Positions 1 to 7,783 of a stretch of DNA of 64,000 bases are shown here, piece after piece (the first letter of the stretch is position 1; every line of letters begins with the position of its first letter). The notes below the pieces were generated by a model. It saw only the letters and a list, made by a program, of their open reading frames with translations, was not told the origin of the DNA and ran no database searches. A program made the position numbers and the translations under genes. This DNA comes from Sporosarcina limicola (GTDB lineage Bacteria; Bacillota; Bacilli; Bacillales_A; Planococcaceae), in the NCBI RefSeq assembly GCF_014873855.1, contig NZ_JADBEL010000003.1:182055-246054 (forward strand). Direction: 5' to 3'.

Positions 1-2
1 CA

Positions 3-257
3 TTAGAGCCATGTCCAATGTGAACAGGTGGAATTTTATTTGCAAATATCAAAAGAGTTGTTTGGCTTCTAAATGACGACTTAGGATTTGGAGGTTACAA
101 AAAAATAAAAGATTCCAAGGTCTTCGATGCAAGATTTAATGTAATAGAAATGATTGAACAACCATATGAAGATTTAAAGAATAGACAACAAGAACTTATG
201 AGCAAATGGGCCATTAATCCGAATAACGTAATAAATTTACGTAATGCTGTTAAATAG
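3..257 (+). pseudogene. Nucleoside deaminase C-terminal fragment with in-frame TGA at a zinc Cys
   Basis: The frame starting at base 3 reads L-E-P-C-P-M, then TGA (21-23), then T-G-G-I-L-F and about 70 more residues to TAG at 255-257. This matches the second zinc motif of cytidine/guanine/tRNA-adenosine deaminases (EPCPMCxGA), with TGA exactly where the second zinc-binding Cys (TGT/TGC) belongs. The window edge removes the N-terminal half with the catalytic HAE motif. One base change from a Cys codon explains the stop, so a recent nonsense mutation is the simplest reading. The downstream frame is still clean (Y-G-G-Y-type C-terminal region). Which deaminase subfamily it belongs to cannot be told. 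Confidence 0.6.
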
Positions 258-434
258 AAATTTTTTCTTCAACTCCCATGAGTACTACTCTTAAGGAAGC
301 GATGCTGATTTTGCTAGGAGCTTTTTAAATGTCATGAACCATATGACGGTATCGGGAATTCAGGTCATATAATTTCAAGATGAGTAATGCCATTTTATCC
401 TGTGAGTATTTTGGAATTGAGAGGAGTAAAAAGT
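258..434. other. Intergenic, no gene seen
   Basis: No open frame of useful length and no clear hairpin. The ribosome binding site of the next gene (GAGGAG at 421-426) lies at its right end. Confidence 0.5.
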
Positions 435-941
435 ATGAGAAATCAAGCTGAACGGCTATGGCAACGTATTATTGAAAGAGGTTCAAATATAGAAGAAAAC
501 TTTAAAGAATCATTAAATCTTCAGCCGGGTGCAAGTGATGAAGAATTTCAACTTATTGAAAATACATTGGGCGTTTCACTTCCAGAAGAAATGAAGAGCC
601 TCTATAGGGCGCATAACGGACAAGATTGGCAATATGGGGGGAATCCATTTGTCAGGAACTTGACTCTATCTCCTACTTTTGAAATTATAGAAAACTGGAA
701 ATTTATACAGGAGGAATTTGATCCAGAGGATTTAGAGTTTGATATCGGAGAAGAGATTAAACCGGTACTCTGGCATTCCAAGTGGATTCCAATTGTAGAA
801 AATGGCGGAGGAGATTACCTTTGCATTGATACAGAACCATCTGAATCAGGCGTGGTAGGACAAGTTATATATTTTTGGCATGATTGGGGAAAACGTTCTG
901 TTGAGGCGAAAAGCCTTTTTGAATTCATAGAGTTTGTATGA
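435..941 (+). CDS. SMI1/KNR4 (SUKH) family protein
   Basis: A 168-residue cytosolic protein with the SMI1/KNR4 fold signature: an N-terminal helix, then G-A-S-D-E-E-F and the L-G-V-S-L-P-E-E-M segment (about residues 47-56) followed by Y-R-A-H-N-G. An acidic loop and a W-I-P-I-V...G-G-D-Y-L-C strand motif follow near residues 110-125. Members of this superfamily often act as immunity proteins against polymorphic toxins or as scaffolds. No toxin gene is next to it here, so its role is open. The frame is open 16 codons further upstream, but ATG 435 has the GAGGAG site at the right distance and was chosen. It is a single gene in an AT-rich accessory stretch. Confidence 0.8.
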   Translation: MRNQAERLWQRIIERGSNIEENFKESLNLQPGASDEEFQLIENTLGVSLPEEMKSLYRAHNGQDWQYGGNPFVRNLTLSPTFEIIENWKFIQEEFDPEDLEFDIGEEIKPVLWHSKWIPIVENGGGDYLCIDTEPSESGVVGQVIYFWHDWGKRSVEAKSLFEFIEFV

Positions 942-1102
942 ACGAGGAACTAGAGAGTTAATCGTTGGGATTAGGGATCGAAATATTCCATATATGATTT
1001 AAGGCTATTACCCGTATTGTTTGCATTGCAACCTGGTTATCGGAGTCAGGTTGACGGGCAGAACAATTAAGTAACATTCAAAGTAAAGGGGAGATACTGC
1101 AT

Positions 1103-1849
1103 ATGAATGAACAAAGTATCACTAATAAGAATGCTTGGGAATATCGTGCGTTCGAATTTTGGAACAAAAGAGACGGATCTCCAATGGAAAAGGCAAAGAA
1201 GATACTGGAAAATCCTCAAGCAAGTTTAAAAAAACACCAACAATATTTTACCGAAATTAAAGGAATGAAGATTGCTAATCTTTGCGGTTCAAATGGGAGA
1301 AAAGCTGTTCCACTCTCATTATTAGGTGCGGATGTAACAATATTTGATATATCAGAAGAAAATAAAAGATATGCCTTAGAATTAGCTGATTGTGCAAATA
1401 CATCTATTGAATATATTGTCGGAGATATTTATGATATTAATTTAACGAAATATACGGGGTACTTTGACATCCTTTATCTCGAAGGTGGAATATTACACTA
1501 TTTTAATGACATTGATAAATTGATGGCTATTCTTTTTTTAATTCTAAAAAGTGATGGAAGAATGGTTTTAAGTGATTTTCATCCTTTAAGACGATGTATA
1601 GGTTCAAATTGTGAATTCATTCCTAAATACTTTGATAAAGAATTACATCGTGGAGATTTAGCTTATAAAAATTATTTTGAAGAGCAAGAACAAATAGACT
1701 TTCCAGATGTATCGATTAGGTTTTATACACTGAGTGAAATAATAAATTCAGTGATAACATCTGGTTTTACATTATCCGAATTTGTCGAACATCGTGGGTG
1801 GAATAATGAAAATATCCCTTGGGAATTTACGATTTTAGCTTTAAAATGA
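1103..1849 (+). CDS. Class I SAM-dependent methyltransferase
   Basis: 248 residues. The Rossmann-fold SAM site is visible: motif I I-A-N-L-C-G-S-N-G-R (about 57-66), the acidic ribose-binding residue in T-I-F-D-I-S (about 82), and G-D-I-Y-D as motif II (about 112). A motif IV-like L-Y-L-E-G-G-I-L-H-Y segment follows. Motif I is unusual in having N-L-C-G-S-N-G-R instead of the common D-x-G-x-G. The substrate cannot be told; small-molecule methyltransferases of this type sit in resistance or secondary-metabolism loci. The start has AAGGGGAGA upstream. It stands alone between SMI1 and the ceramidase-like gene. Confidence 0.85.
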   Translation: MNEQSITNKNAWEYRAFEFWNKRDGSPMEKAKKILENPQASLKKHQQYFTEIKGMKIANLCGSNGRKAVPLSLLGADVTIFDISEENKRYALELADCANTSIEYIVGDIYDINLTKYTGYFDILYLEGGILHYFNDIDKLMAILFLILKSDGRMVLSDFHPLRRCIGSNCEFIPKYFDKELHRGDLAYKNYFEEQEQIDFPDVSIRFYTLSEIINSVITSGFTLSEFVEHRGWNNENIPWEFTILALK

Positions 1850-1939
1850 AATACCAAACTTCGCAAAAATGGCAATACTAAAAAGGGTCCAGTGTCAAGT
1901 TATGCGTTCATATTATATGTTGGATATGGGGAGATTTAA

Positions 1940-3268
1940 ATGAGTAAAGTAGGAGTTTACAAGGTCGATATTACGCCACCATTGGGTATTGATTTTATTG
2001 GATACCATAGACCAACTGGGATTAGTAATATTGATGAACGTATTTATGCAACAGCATTTGTTTTTGAAAGCAAAGAAACAAAGCCCGTGATTATTAGTAT
2101 TGATAATATTGGTATGTTAATAAAAGATACTATCATTATTCGTGAACAAATAGGTAAGGAATTGAAAATTCCATTAGAAAATATAATGGTTGTTTATACG
2201 CATACACATTCTGGTCCTGCAACGGCAAGTAATAAGCAAGTGGTTCAATCTTATAAAACGATTCTAATTACAAATGCCGTAAAAGCAGCTGTTCGTGCAA
2301 ATGAGAACATGCAACCATCTGAGGTTGGATGGAATGTAACAATGGGTGAAATAGGTGTAAACCGAAGAGAAATCCTATCAGGCGGAAAAGTTGGAGTGGG
2401 GATAAATATAAATGGGGTTGTTGATAACAGAATAGGACTATTAGCAATAAAACACCCAGCAACAGGAAGATTTCAAGGTCTACTTGTATTTTGTACCGCT
2501 CATCCAAATGTATTAAAGGGGGATAGTGATATTTTATCGGCAGACTATCCAGGGCGAACAAGGGATATTCTCCAAGATACTCTTTACTGTCCTGTAATAA
2601 TTATTCAAGGTGCGGCTGGAAACGTTAATGCTAATTATCGTGGTTCAAAGGAAGCTCTAGAAAAAATGGCTTACACTTTAAGTGGTAGTGTTCTTACGAT
2701 GATTCCAAGTATTAATTATAAGTCTATTTCTAAGCTTAGAACTGTTTCAACTAAATTGTCAATGAAACTCAAAGATATTCCTGAACCCGATGTTTTAAAA
2801 AGGATGGCTTCCTCAGTTGCAGAACAATGGGGTGTAAATACTGATAAATGGCTAACTGTTCTTTTGGATTTGCATAGACAAAATATTAGGCAACTTTCTA
2901 TTGATTTAGAAATTCAATTACTTCAAATTAATGAGGGCTCATTTTCAGGAATACCTATGGAGCCCTTTTCCGAAACAGCTCTTGAAATTAAAAACAAACT
3001 AAAGAATGAACTTGCCTTTTTTGGAGGTTATACCAATGGTTATCTTGGCTATTTACCTACAAAAGAAGCATACCGATATGGTGGTTATGAGGTGGAATTG
3101 AATCCAATGGTTTATGGACCAACTACAGACTTGTGGATGCCACCAGTTGAAACAAGCGAAATGATTGCTGTGCATAATGCAGGATATCAAATCGGCAATA
3201 GGTCTGTTAATGGTGGTCCTAAAATAAGAAAACACTTTACAAATCTTTTTAACCAAATGAATAATTAA
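1940..3268 (+). CDS. Neutral/alkaline ceramidase-like hydrolase
   Basis: 442 residues. The N-terminus (G-V-Y-K-V-D-I-T-P-P-L-G) and the Y-T-H-T-H-S-G-P motif near residues 86-94 are typical of the neutral/alkaline non-lysosomal ceramidase N-terminal domain, where the histidines bind the catalytic zinc. A further F-C-T-A-H-P-N segment (about 176-182) supplies another candidate ligand. True ceramidases are secreted and about 700 residues with a C-terminal Ig-like domain. This protein has no signal peptide and no such domain, so it is probably a cytosolic relative with another amide substrate. A GGGGAG site lies just before the ATG. It is followed 50 bases later by the small DUF3221-like gene. 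Confidence 0.8.
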   Translation: MSKVGVYKVDITPPLGIDFIGYHRPTGISNIDERIYATAFVFESKETKPVIISIDNIGMLIKDTIIIREQIGKELKIPLENIMVVYTHTHSGPATASNKQVVQSYKTILITNAVKAAVRANENMQPSEVGWNVTMGEIGVNRREILSGGKVGVGININGVVDNRIGLLAIKHPATGRFQGLLVFCTAHPNVLKGDSDILSADYPGRTRDILQDTLYCPVIIIQGAAGNVNANYRGSKEALEKMAYTLSGSVLTMIPSINYKSISKLRTVSTKLSMKLKDIPEPDVLKRMASSVAEQWGVNTDKWLTVLLDLHRQNIRQLSIDLEIQLLQINEGSFSGIPMEPFSETALEIKNKLKNELAFFGGYTNGYLGYLPTKEAYRYGGYEVELNPMVYGPTTDLWMPPVETSEMIAVHNAGYQIGNRSVNGGPKIRKHFTNLFNQMNN

Positions 3269-3317
3269 TGTTTTTGTCATTAGGTCTTTAGGTATTTTGT
3301 TCTGAGGAGGTTTTAAT

Positions 3318-3722
3318 TTGGTTAAGAATCTACAATATAAAAGAATACTGTTAGCTTGTTCACTGGTTTTAGTATCATTTATAGTCCTAAACGGAATTGC
3401 CCCTCAAGAAAGTATATCTTTTGATTTAGCAGAACTTCCTGATAACTATATGGTTATAGAAGGTTATGTAGTTTCTAAACGAATTAATTCTATTTGGCTG
3501 GCAGAAGAGTCAATTAGTTTTATAGGAATAGTTTCTAATTCTGTGAAAGGCTATAGTGCTAATGACATTAATATCTCTAAAAATAAGGATTTCGAGAAAA
3601 TAATTAATTTTAGACAACTTAAGTTAAACCAAAAGGTACGTGTTTATTGTGATTATGTTAGAGAATCAAATCCACCTAAAACCGAAGCTTTCTATATAGA
3701 GATAATCGAGAATAACGATTAA
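3318..3722 (+). CDS. Small exported/membrane-anchored protein, DUF3221-like
   Basis: 134 residues starting at TTG 3318, which has GAGGAGG seven bases upstream. A basic start and one hydrophobic helix (about residues 9-27) form a signal anchor. The remaining domain has the G-Y-V-V-S-K-R...I-W-L-A-E pattern and a V-R-V-Y-C-D-Y strand, resembling DUF3221/YobA-type OB-fold proteins of Bacillales. Function is unknown. It lies 50 bases downstream of the ceramidase-like gene and shares its transcription direction; a 15-bp hairpin follows. Confidence 0.65.
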   Translation: MVKNLQYKRILLACSLVLVSFIVLNGIAPQESISFDLAELPDNYMVIEGYVVSKRINSIWLAEESISFIGIVSNSVKGYSANDINISKNKDFEKIINFRQLKLNQKVRVYCDYVRESNPPKTEAFYIEIIENND

Positions 3723-3747
3723 CTTTAGTATCTTGATGCACTAGCTG

Positions 3748-3789
3748 AAAAGCGTATATGAGAACTATAAAAACTCTCATATACGCTTT
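3748..3789 (+). terminator. 15-bp perfect inverted repeat, probable terminator
   Basis: AAAGCGTATATGAGA (3748-3762) and its exact complement (3775-3789) form a hairpin just after the DUF3221-like gene. The T-tract is short and interrupted. Confidence 0.6.
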
Positions 3790-3924
3790 AGTTATGGATT
3801 AATGCCCATCCTGTTTAATGCCTTTTTAATTGGTGTTGTGTTAAGCGTTTATCGGCGTAAAGATCTGACACACAGTCGTAGAACTCACCTTTCTGGCTAA
3901 TAGGTGGGTGTCTACAATTTATAT

Positions 3925-3960
3925 AAAACCCCGAATCAGGTATCCATGATTCGGGGTTTT
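3925..3960 (-). terminator. Terminator downstream of proC
   Basis: Perfect 14-bp stem (AAAACCCCGAATCA 3925-3938 against 3947-3960). It has T-rich flanks on both strands, so it can stop proC on the minus strand and read-through on the plus strand. Confidence 0.85.
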
Positions 3961-3989
3961 GGTTTTCCTTTACTACAAGTCAACCAAGC

Positions 3990-4799
3990 TCAAGACAGAG
4001 CGCCCAACTCACGTGAACGAGCTTCCGCTTTTCCGATGCATTCCGCAATCGCTTCCTTGAATAGTCCGGTTTCCAATGCTTTCAATCCCGCTTCAGTCGT
4101 GCCACCAGGACTTGTCACGTTTTTACGGAGTTCTGCAGGTTCTATTTTTGTATGTTTCAACATCGCCGCCGCTCCTTCAAGTGTCTGGATAATCAACTCA
4201 CGTGCAACGTCCTTTGTAAGTCCTTTGTCTATCGCTGCTTCTTCTAGTGCCTCCACCATATAATAAACGTACGCAGGACCGCTACCGGATAGGGCAGTTA
4301 CCGCATGCAAATCATCTTCTTCGACCTCTTTAACGATACCGATTGATTCTAAAAGGCCAAGGATAAACTTCTTCATAGTTGTATCGACCGATTGATTCCA
4401 AGCGACACCACTTGCCGATTTTCCAATCGTAGCGGACGTGTTCGGCATCGAGCGGGCAATCGGTCTTGTCCCAAGCCCATTTTCGAATGTCTGAATCGAA
4501 ACACCCGCAATAACCGACAAGACAGCTGCCTTTTCATTTATATAAGGCATAATATCCGTCATCGCGTGATGGACATCCTTTGGTTTTGTCGCAAAAATGA
4601 CGAGATTTGCATTCTTTAATGCTTCTTTTTGTGCGCATACAATTGACACACCGTATTTAGTTTGTAATGATGTCAATCGTTCATCGTCTGATTTATTCAT
4701 CACGAAGACATTTTGAGGCTCTAGTGCACCCCGTTCTACAATTCCAGCAATAATTGCTTCTGCCATCGATCCTGCCCCAACAAATACAACTTTTTTCAT
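3990..4799 (-). CDS. proC: Pyrroline-5-carboxylate reductase
   Basis: 269 residues, the usual ProC length. It reduces 1-pyrroline-5-carboxylate to L-proline with NAD(P)H, the last step of proline synthesis. The N-terminal Rossmann motif V-G-A-G-S-M-A-E-A-I (about 6-15) and the C-terminal dimerisation/substrate signature T-A-L-S-G-S-G-P-A-Y-V (about 160-170) with S-P-G-G-T-T-E-A-G-L (about 230-240) are clear. The frame extends 40 codons upstream, but that part is the T-box leader. ATG 4799 directly starts M-K-K-V-V-F-V-G and has GAAAGGATGG upstream. Expression is expected to respond to uncharged tRNA-Pro through the leader. Confidence 0.97.
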   Translation of the reverse strand: MKKVVFVGAGSMAEAIIAGIVERGALEPQNVFVMNKSDDERLTSLQTKYGVSIVCAQKEALKNANLVIFATKPKDVHHAMTDIMPYINEKAAVLSVIAGVSIQTFENGLGTRPIARSMPNTSATIGKSASGVAWNQSVDTTMKKFILGLLESIGIVKEVEEDDLHAVTALSGSGPAYVYYMVEALEEAAIDKGLTKDVARELIIQTLEGAAAMLKHTKIEPAELRKNVTSPGGTTEAGLKALETGLFKEAIAECIGKAEARSRELGALS

Positions 4800-4822
4800 T
4801 TGAATCCATCCTTTCATTCCAA

Positions 4823-5078
4823 ATAAAAACATGCGCTTCCGTCCCAAATAATCAGGACGAAAACGCATGTTTTCGCGGTACCACCTAAATTTGTCGATAC
4901 TAAAACCGACACATCTCAATTACTCTCTTAACGCGAAAGGATACGGTTGTGTTTCCACAACAGCTCGGAAGGAGGTTCAAAGCGGGAGAGGGGATGTGGT
5001 TTTCAGCCGGTGACCACATTTTCTGTTCTCCATTTCCGCAACTACTTATCTTCGTCAACGCTTATATGTACTTGAATT
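4823..5078 (-). promoter_or_regulatory. T-box riboswitch leader of proC
   Basis: On the minus strand the conserved T-box AGGTGGTACCGCG lies at 4874-4886. It is followed by a strong terminator (AACATGCG and its complement, 4828-4873, then T-rich). The upstream part carries Stem I elements including G-G-C-T-G-A-A-A near 5000. The best candidate specifier is CCT (Pro) inside GAACCTCC (plus 4971-4978). Uncharged tRNA-Pro would favour the antiterminator and turn proC on. The specifier assignment is by eye. Confidence 0.9.
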
Positions 5079-5084
5079 AGCATG

Positions 5085-5113
5085 ATTATTACATGTTATC
5101 TGAAGAAAGTCAA
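5085..5113 (-). promoter_or_regulatory. SigA-type promoter of the proC leader
   Basis: Minus strand: TTGACT (5108-5113) and AATAAT (5085-5090) with 17 bases between, just upstream of the T-box leader. Confidence 0.7.
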
Positions 5114-5318
5114 CTTTCACTGTCGAATAAATGGAAAGATGGCGTTTTTCAAGGAAACAGGTAAGATAAGGTGAGATGCTTTTATTTTAGGGGGAGTTTT
5201 ATCATTACTACAAGCATAGAAGAATTAAAGAGAAGAGCATTATCTTTGAAAGGGTGAAAAAAGCTAGTTGCAAACATAATTCACAACCTACGAATTATGT
5301 CTGTACCTAGCCTCTTCC

Positions 5319-6440
5319 CTAACTAAAATCAACGAAAAATGCGATTACGCCGATAATCGCAATGACAAGTAATACAACAAACGATACCTTGACAGCACTT
5401 ACAGGGGATTTCCCGCTTACTTTCCCGGTTTGCCCATTCACTAAGAATCGGTAGACCTTCGTTTTAAAATGAAACGAGGAAATCCATATCGGCAATAGAA
5501 TATGTTTATAAGTGATTTTGTCGTAGTCAGTAGAGACACTTACAATGTTTACGACATCCCCATGGACCTGTCCCCGAATCCCATTCTCAATCCGATAATC
5601 AATGACGCCTTTTGCATCGCCCCATCCTTCTTTCAATGGAATCGAATACCTTTCCGCCAAAAAACCTGATAAATACGCCATTTTATAATCGACAAGCCCA
5701 TTCAAATGGAAAGGCTCAATCTTATCAATAAGTCCACTGGCAACATTGCGTGAGGCCTTTACTAATACATCATCAAAAAACTCGCTATAGCGTCCTTGAT
5801 CTGTATGCCATCTAATTTTTCTTACTTGCTCAGTTACTTGTTTAGGCTTACCATCTTCATAGACGGTGCGCGTTTCCGTTACATAGTAATAAGTTCCAAT
5901 TTGTACGACGTATGAGGAATCCGTTTTAGAATCAAATGTCCAGTAGGGAATATAAGCACCGGATAATTTATTTAGTTTATACGATTGGACAAGTTTGGAA
6001 GGTGCAAAGTATCTTTTTTTCATCCACAACTTGAATTTTTCCATCGCTTCATCTTTTGTTAGTTGAAAAGGCAACACTAATGCCGGTTTAATGCCCGCGT
6101 GATGTTCACTTGTCGCAATGTGGGAGGATCCACAAAATGAGCAGAAATCAGCTGCTTTATCTTTATCTAACAGTGTTTCAGCCCCACAGCTCTCACATTT
6201 AAAAACGCGCTTTTCGTCGTCCCAACTGTGATCCTCTTGTTCTAAGGCTTGTAAAAAGTCGTTTTCAATCGTATTCTCTCGGGTTACTTCGATGTCCCTT
6301 TCACTTCCGCAAAAAGGACATGCGAGCTTACCACTTGTTGGATTGAACACTGTGTTCCCACCGCAGGAAGAACATTTATTGACTTCTGTCTGTTCAATTT
6401 TTATCGTTTCTGTGTGCTCGCCATTTCCTAAATTAGTCAC
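5319..6440 (-). CDS. YdjG-like zinc-ribbon membrane protein
   Basis: 373 residues. Two TFIIB-like zinc ribbons lie near the N-terminus (C-S-S-C at 23-26 with C-P-F-C at 41-44; C-E-S-C with C-S-F-C near 82-105). A beta-rich central region follows and there is one C-terminal transmembrane helix (about 348-370). The layout matches B. subtilis YdjG, which with YdjH and YdjI is encoded next to pspA and works with this envelope-stress system at the membrane. Here it follows the SPFH gene by 24 bases, clearly one operon. No pspA or ydjH homologue lies nearby. Function is inferred from the family. Confidence 0.75.
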   Translation of the reverse strand: MTNLGNGEHTETIKIEQTEVNKCSSCGGNTVFNPTSGKLACPFCGSERDIEVTRENTIENDFLQALEQEDHSWDDEKRVFKCESCGAETLLDKDKAADFCSFCGSSHIATSEHHAGIKPALVLPFQLTKDEAMEKFKLWMKKRYFAPSKLVQSYKLNKLSGAYIPYWTFDSKTDSSYVVQIGTYYYVTETRTVYEDGKPKQVTEQVRKIRWHTDQGRYSEFFDDVLVKASRNVASGLIDKIEPFHLNGLVDYKMAYLSGFLAERYSIPLKEGWGDAKGVIDYRIENGIRGQVHGDVVNIVSVSTDYDKITYKHILLPIWISSFHFKTKVYRFLVNGQTGKVSGKSPVSAVKVSFVVLLVIAIIGVIAFFVDFS

Positions 6441-6464
6441 AGGTTCACCTCATTTACATCTATC

Positions 6465-7616
6465 CTACAAGTTTTCGCCGCAATCTCCACAGAACTTCGC
6501 ATTCGGAGCATTTTTCTTCTCGCATTTCGCACACGTTTTTTCGGCATCTTGTTTCGTCCCACACTCACCACAAAATTTTGCGTCTTCATTTAATTCTGCT
6601 TGACAACCAATGCATGGAACCTTTTTCATTTGAATCGATTTCCCGCAATCTCCGCAAAACTTTGTTCCGAGCGTATTAGGTGCCTGACAATGCGGACAAC
6701 TTATTTTTTCGGTTTGACTAATTGAAGGAGGGGGGGTATTCGCTTGTTGTTGTTGATTGCCCGAAAAAGCATTTGCCATAACGCCGCCAAGTGCAGCACC
6801 TGCGCCAAGTCCGGCCCCAGCGCCTGCCAATCCACCTGATTCATTTCTCGCCGCATCTCGTAATGCTTCTGCTGCCTGATACTGCTGATACTGGCCAAGA
6901 TCCCCGATAACGCCCATTGACGTTCGCTTATCCATCGCTTCCTCTACTTCTTTAGGGAGAGATAAGTTTTCAATATAAAGGGAAGTCATTTCAAATCCAA
7001 ACGCACTAAATCGTTGTTGCATTTTCTCTTTCCCTTTTTCACTTAACTCGTCATAGTGCATAGCCAAGTCTAAAGCGGCAATTTTCGATTCGGCAAAAAG
7101 ATCTGTAAGACCTGACACAATCATCTTTTTCAACTGTTCTTCAATATTGCTTGTATCATAGGAAGCATTCGTGCCAAATAATTCTTTTAAGAAAACAGTC
7201 GGTTCGGACACCCGGTACGAGTAAATTCCGTAACCACGTAATCGGATGATACCAAACTCAGGATCTCTCATCATAATCGGATTCGATGTACCCCATTTTT
7301 GATTAATAAACTGCTTCGTATTCACAAAATAGACTTCTGCTTTAAATGGGGAGTTGAATCCATGCTTCCACGACTTCAATTTCGTCAAGATAGGCATATT
7401 TTGCGTGTATAATTGATGACGTCCCGGTCCGAATACGTCTGCAATCTCCCCTTCATTAACGAAAATTGCCATTTGCGACTCCCTAACAGTTAACTCCGCG
7501 CCCATTTTTATTTCATTGTTCTGGACAGGAAAACGGTAAACCATTGTGTTCATATCGCTATCTGTCCATTCGATAACCTCGATAAATTGACTCTTTAAAA
7601 AACCGAATAATCCCAT
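6465..7616 (-). CDS. YdjI-like SPFH-domain protein with C-terminal zinc ribbons
   Basis: 383 residues. Residues about 1-235 form an SPFH/band-7-like domain of the type annotated as virion-core-like (I-E-W-T-D-S-D near the start, Q-K-W-G-T-S-N-P). A Gly/Ala-rich linker (about 262-290) leads to three double-Cys zinc ribbons (C-P-H-C / F-C-G-D-C; C-I-G-C / F-C-G-E-C; C-A-K-C / F-C-G-D-C) up to the end. It is homologous in layout to B. subtilis YdjI, thought to recruit PspA to the membrane under envelope stress. First gene of a two-gene minus-strand operon. ATG 7616 has AAAGGGGGA upstream. I saw no SigW-type promoter. Confidence 0.8.
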   Translation of the reverse strand: MGLFGFLKSQFIEVIEWTDSDMNTMVYRFPVQNNEIKMGAELTVRESQMAIFVNEGEIADVFGPGRHQLYTQNMPILTKLKSWKHGFNSPFKAEVYFVNTKQFINQKWGTSNPIMMRDPEFGIIRLRGYGIYSYRVSEPTVFLKELFGTNASYDTSNIEEQLKKMIVSGLTDLFAESKIAALDLAMHYDELSEKGKEKMQQRFSAFGFEMTSLYIENLSLPKEVEEAMDKRTSMGVIGDLGQYQQYQAAEALRDAARNESGGLAGAGAGLGAGAALGGVMANAFSGNQQQQANTPPPSISQTEKISCPHCQAPNTLGTKFCGDCGKSIQMKKVPCIGCQAELNEDAKFCGECGTKQDAEKTCAKCEKKNAPNAKFCGDCGENL

Positions 7617-7715
7617 ATGGATTCCCCCTTTAATGTGTAGATGATTATGCTTAAAAAGATATGTTCAGTATACCATAATGCAACAGAAGATTTTCCCGAT
7701 TAATGAAATCAAAAG

Positions 7716-7764
7716 ATGACGCATCCCCACAAAAAAGGTACAATGGACTGAATACTCATTCAGT
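7716..7764 (+). promoter_or_regulatory. Promoter with downstream palindromic operator
   Basis: TACAAT (7739-7744) is a good -10 with a weak -35 (ATGACG 7716-7721) 17 bases upstream. Right behind it lies an 18-base operator-like palindrome, ACTGAAT-ACTC-ATTCAGT (7747-7764), covering the expected start of transcription. The half-site TGAAT/ATTCA resembles FadR-like TetR-family operators of Bacillus. No TetR gene is adjacent, so the regulator would act from elsewhere. Confidence 0.6.
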
Positions 7765-7783
7765 TAAAAAGGAGATTTTCTAT

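Noticed and set aside
2268..2561. Open frame of 97 codons on the minus strand
   Set aside because: Lies fully inside the ceramidase-like gene, which has family motifs; composition is that of a shadow frame.
5200..5275. Short frame I-T-T-S-I-E-E-L-K-R-R-A-L-S-L behind GGGGGAG
   Set aside because: Only 17 codons with no standard start codon; may be a gene remnant but cannot be supported.
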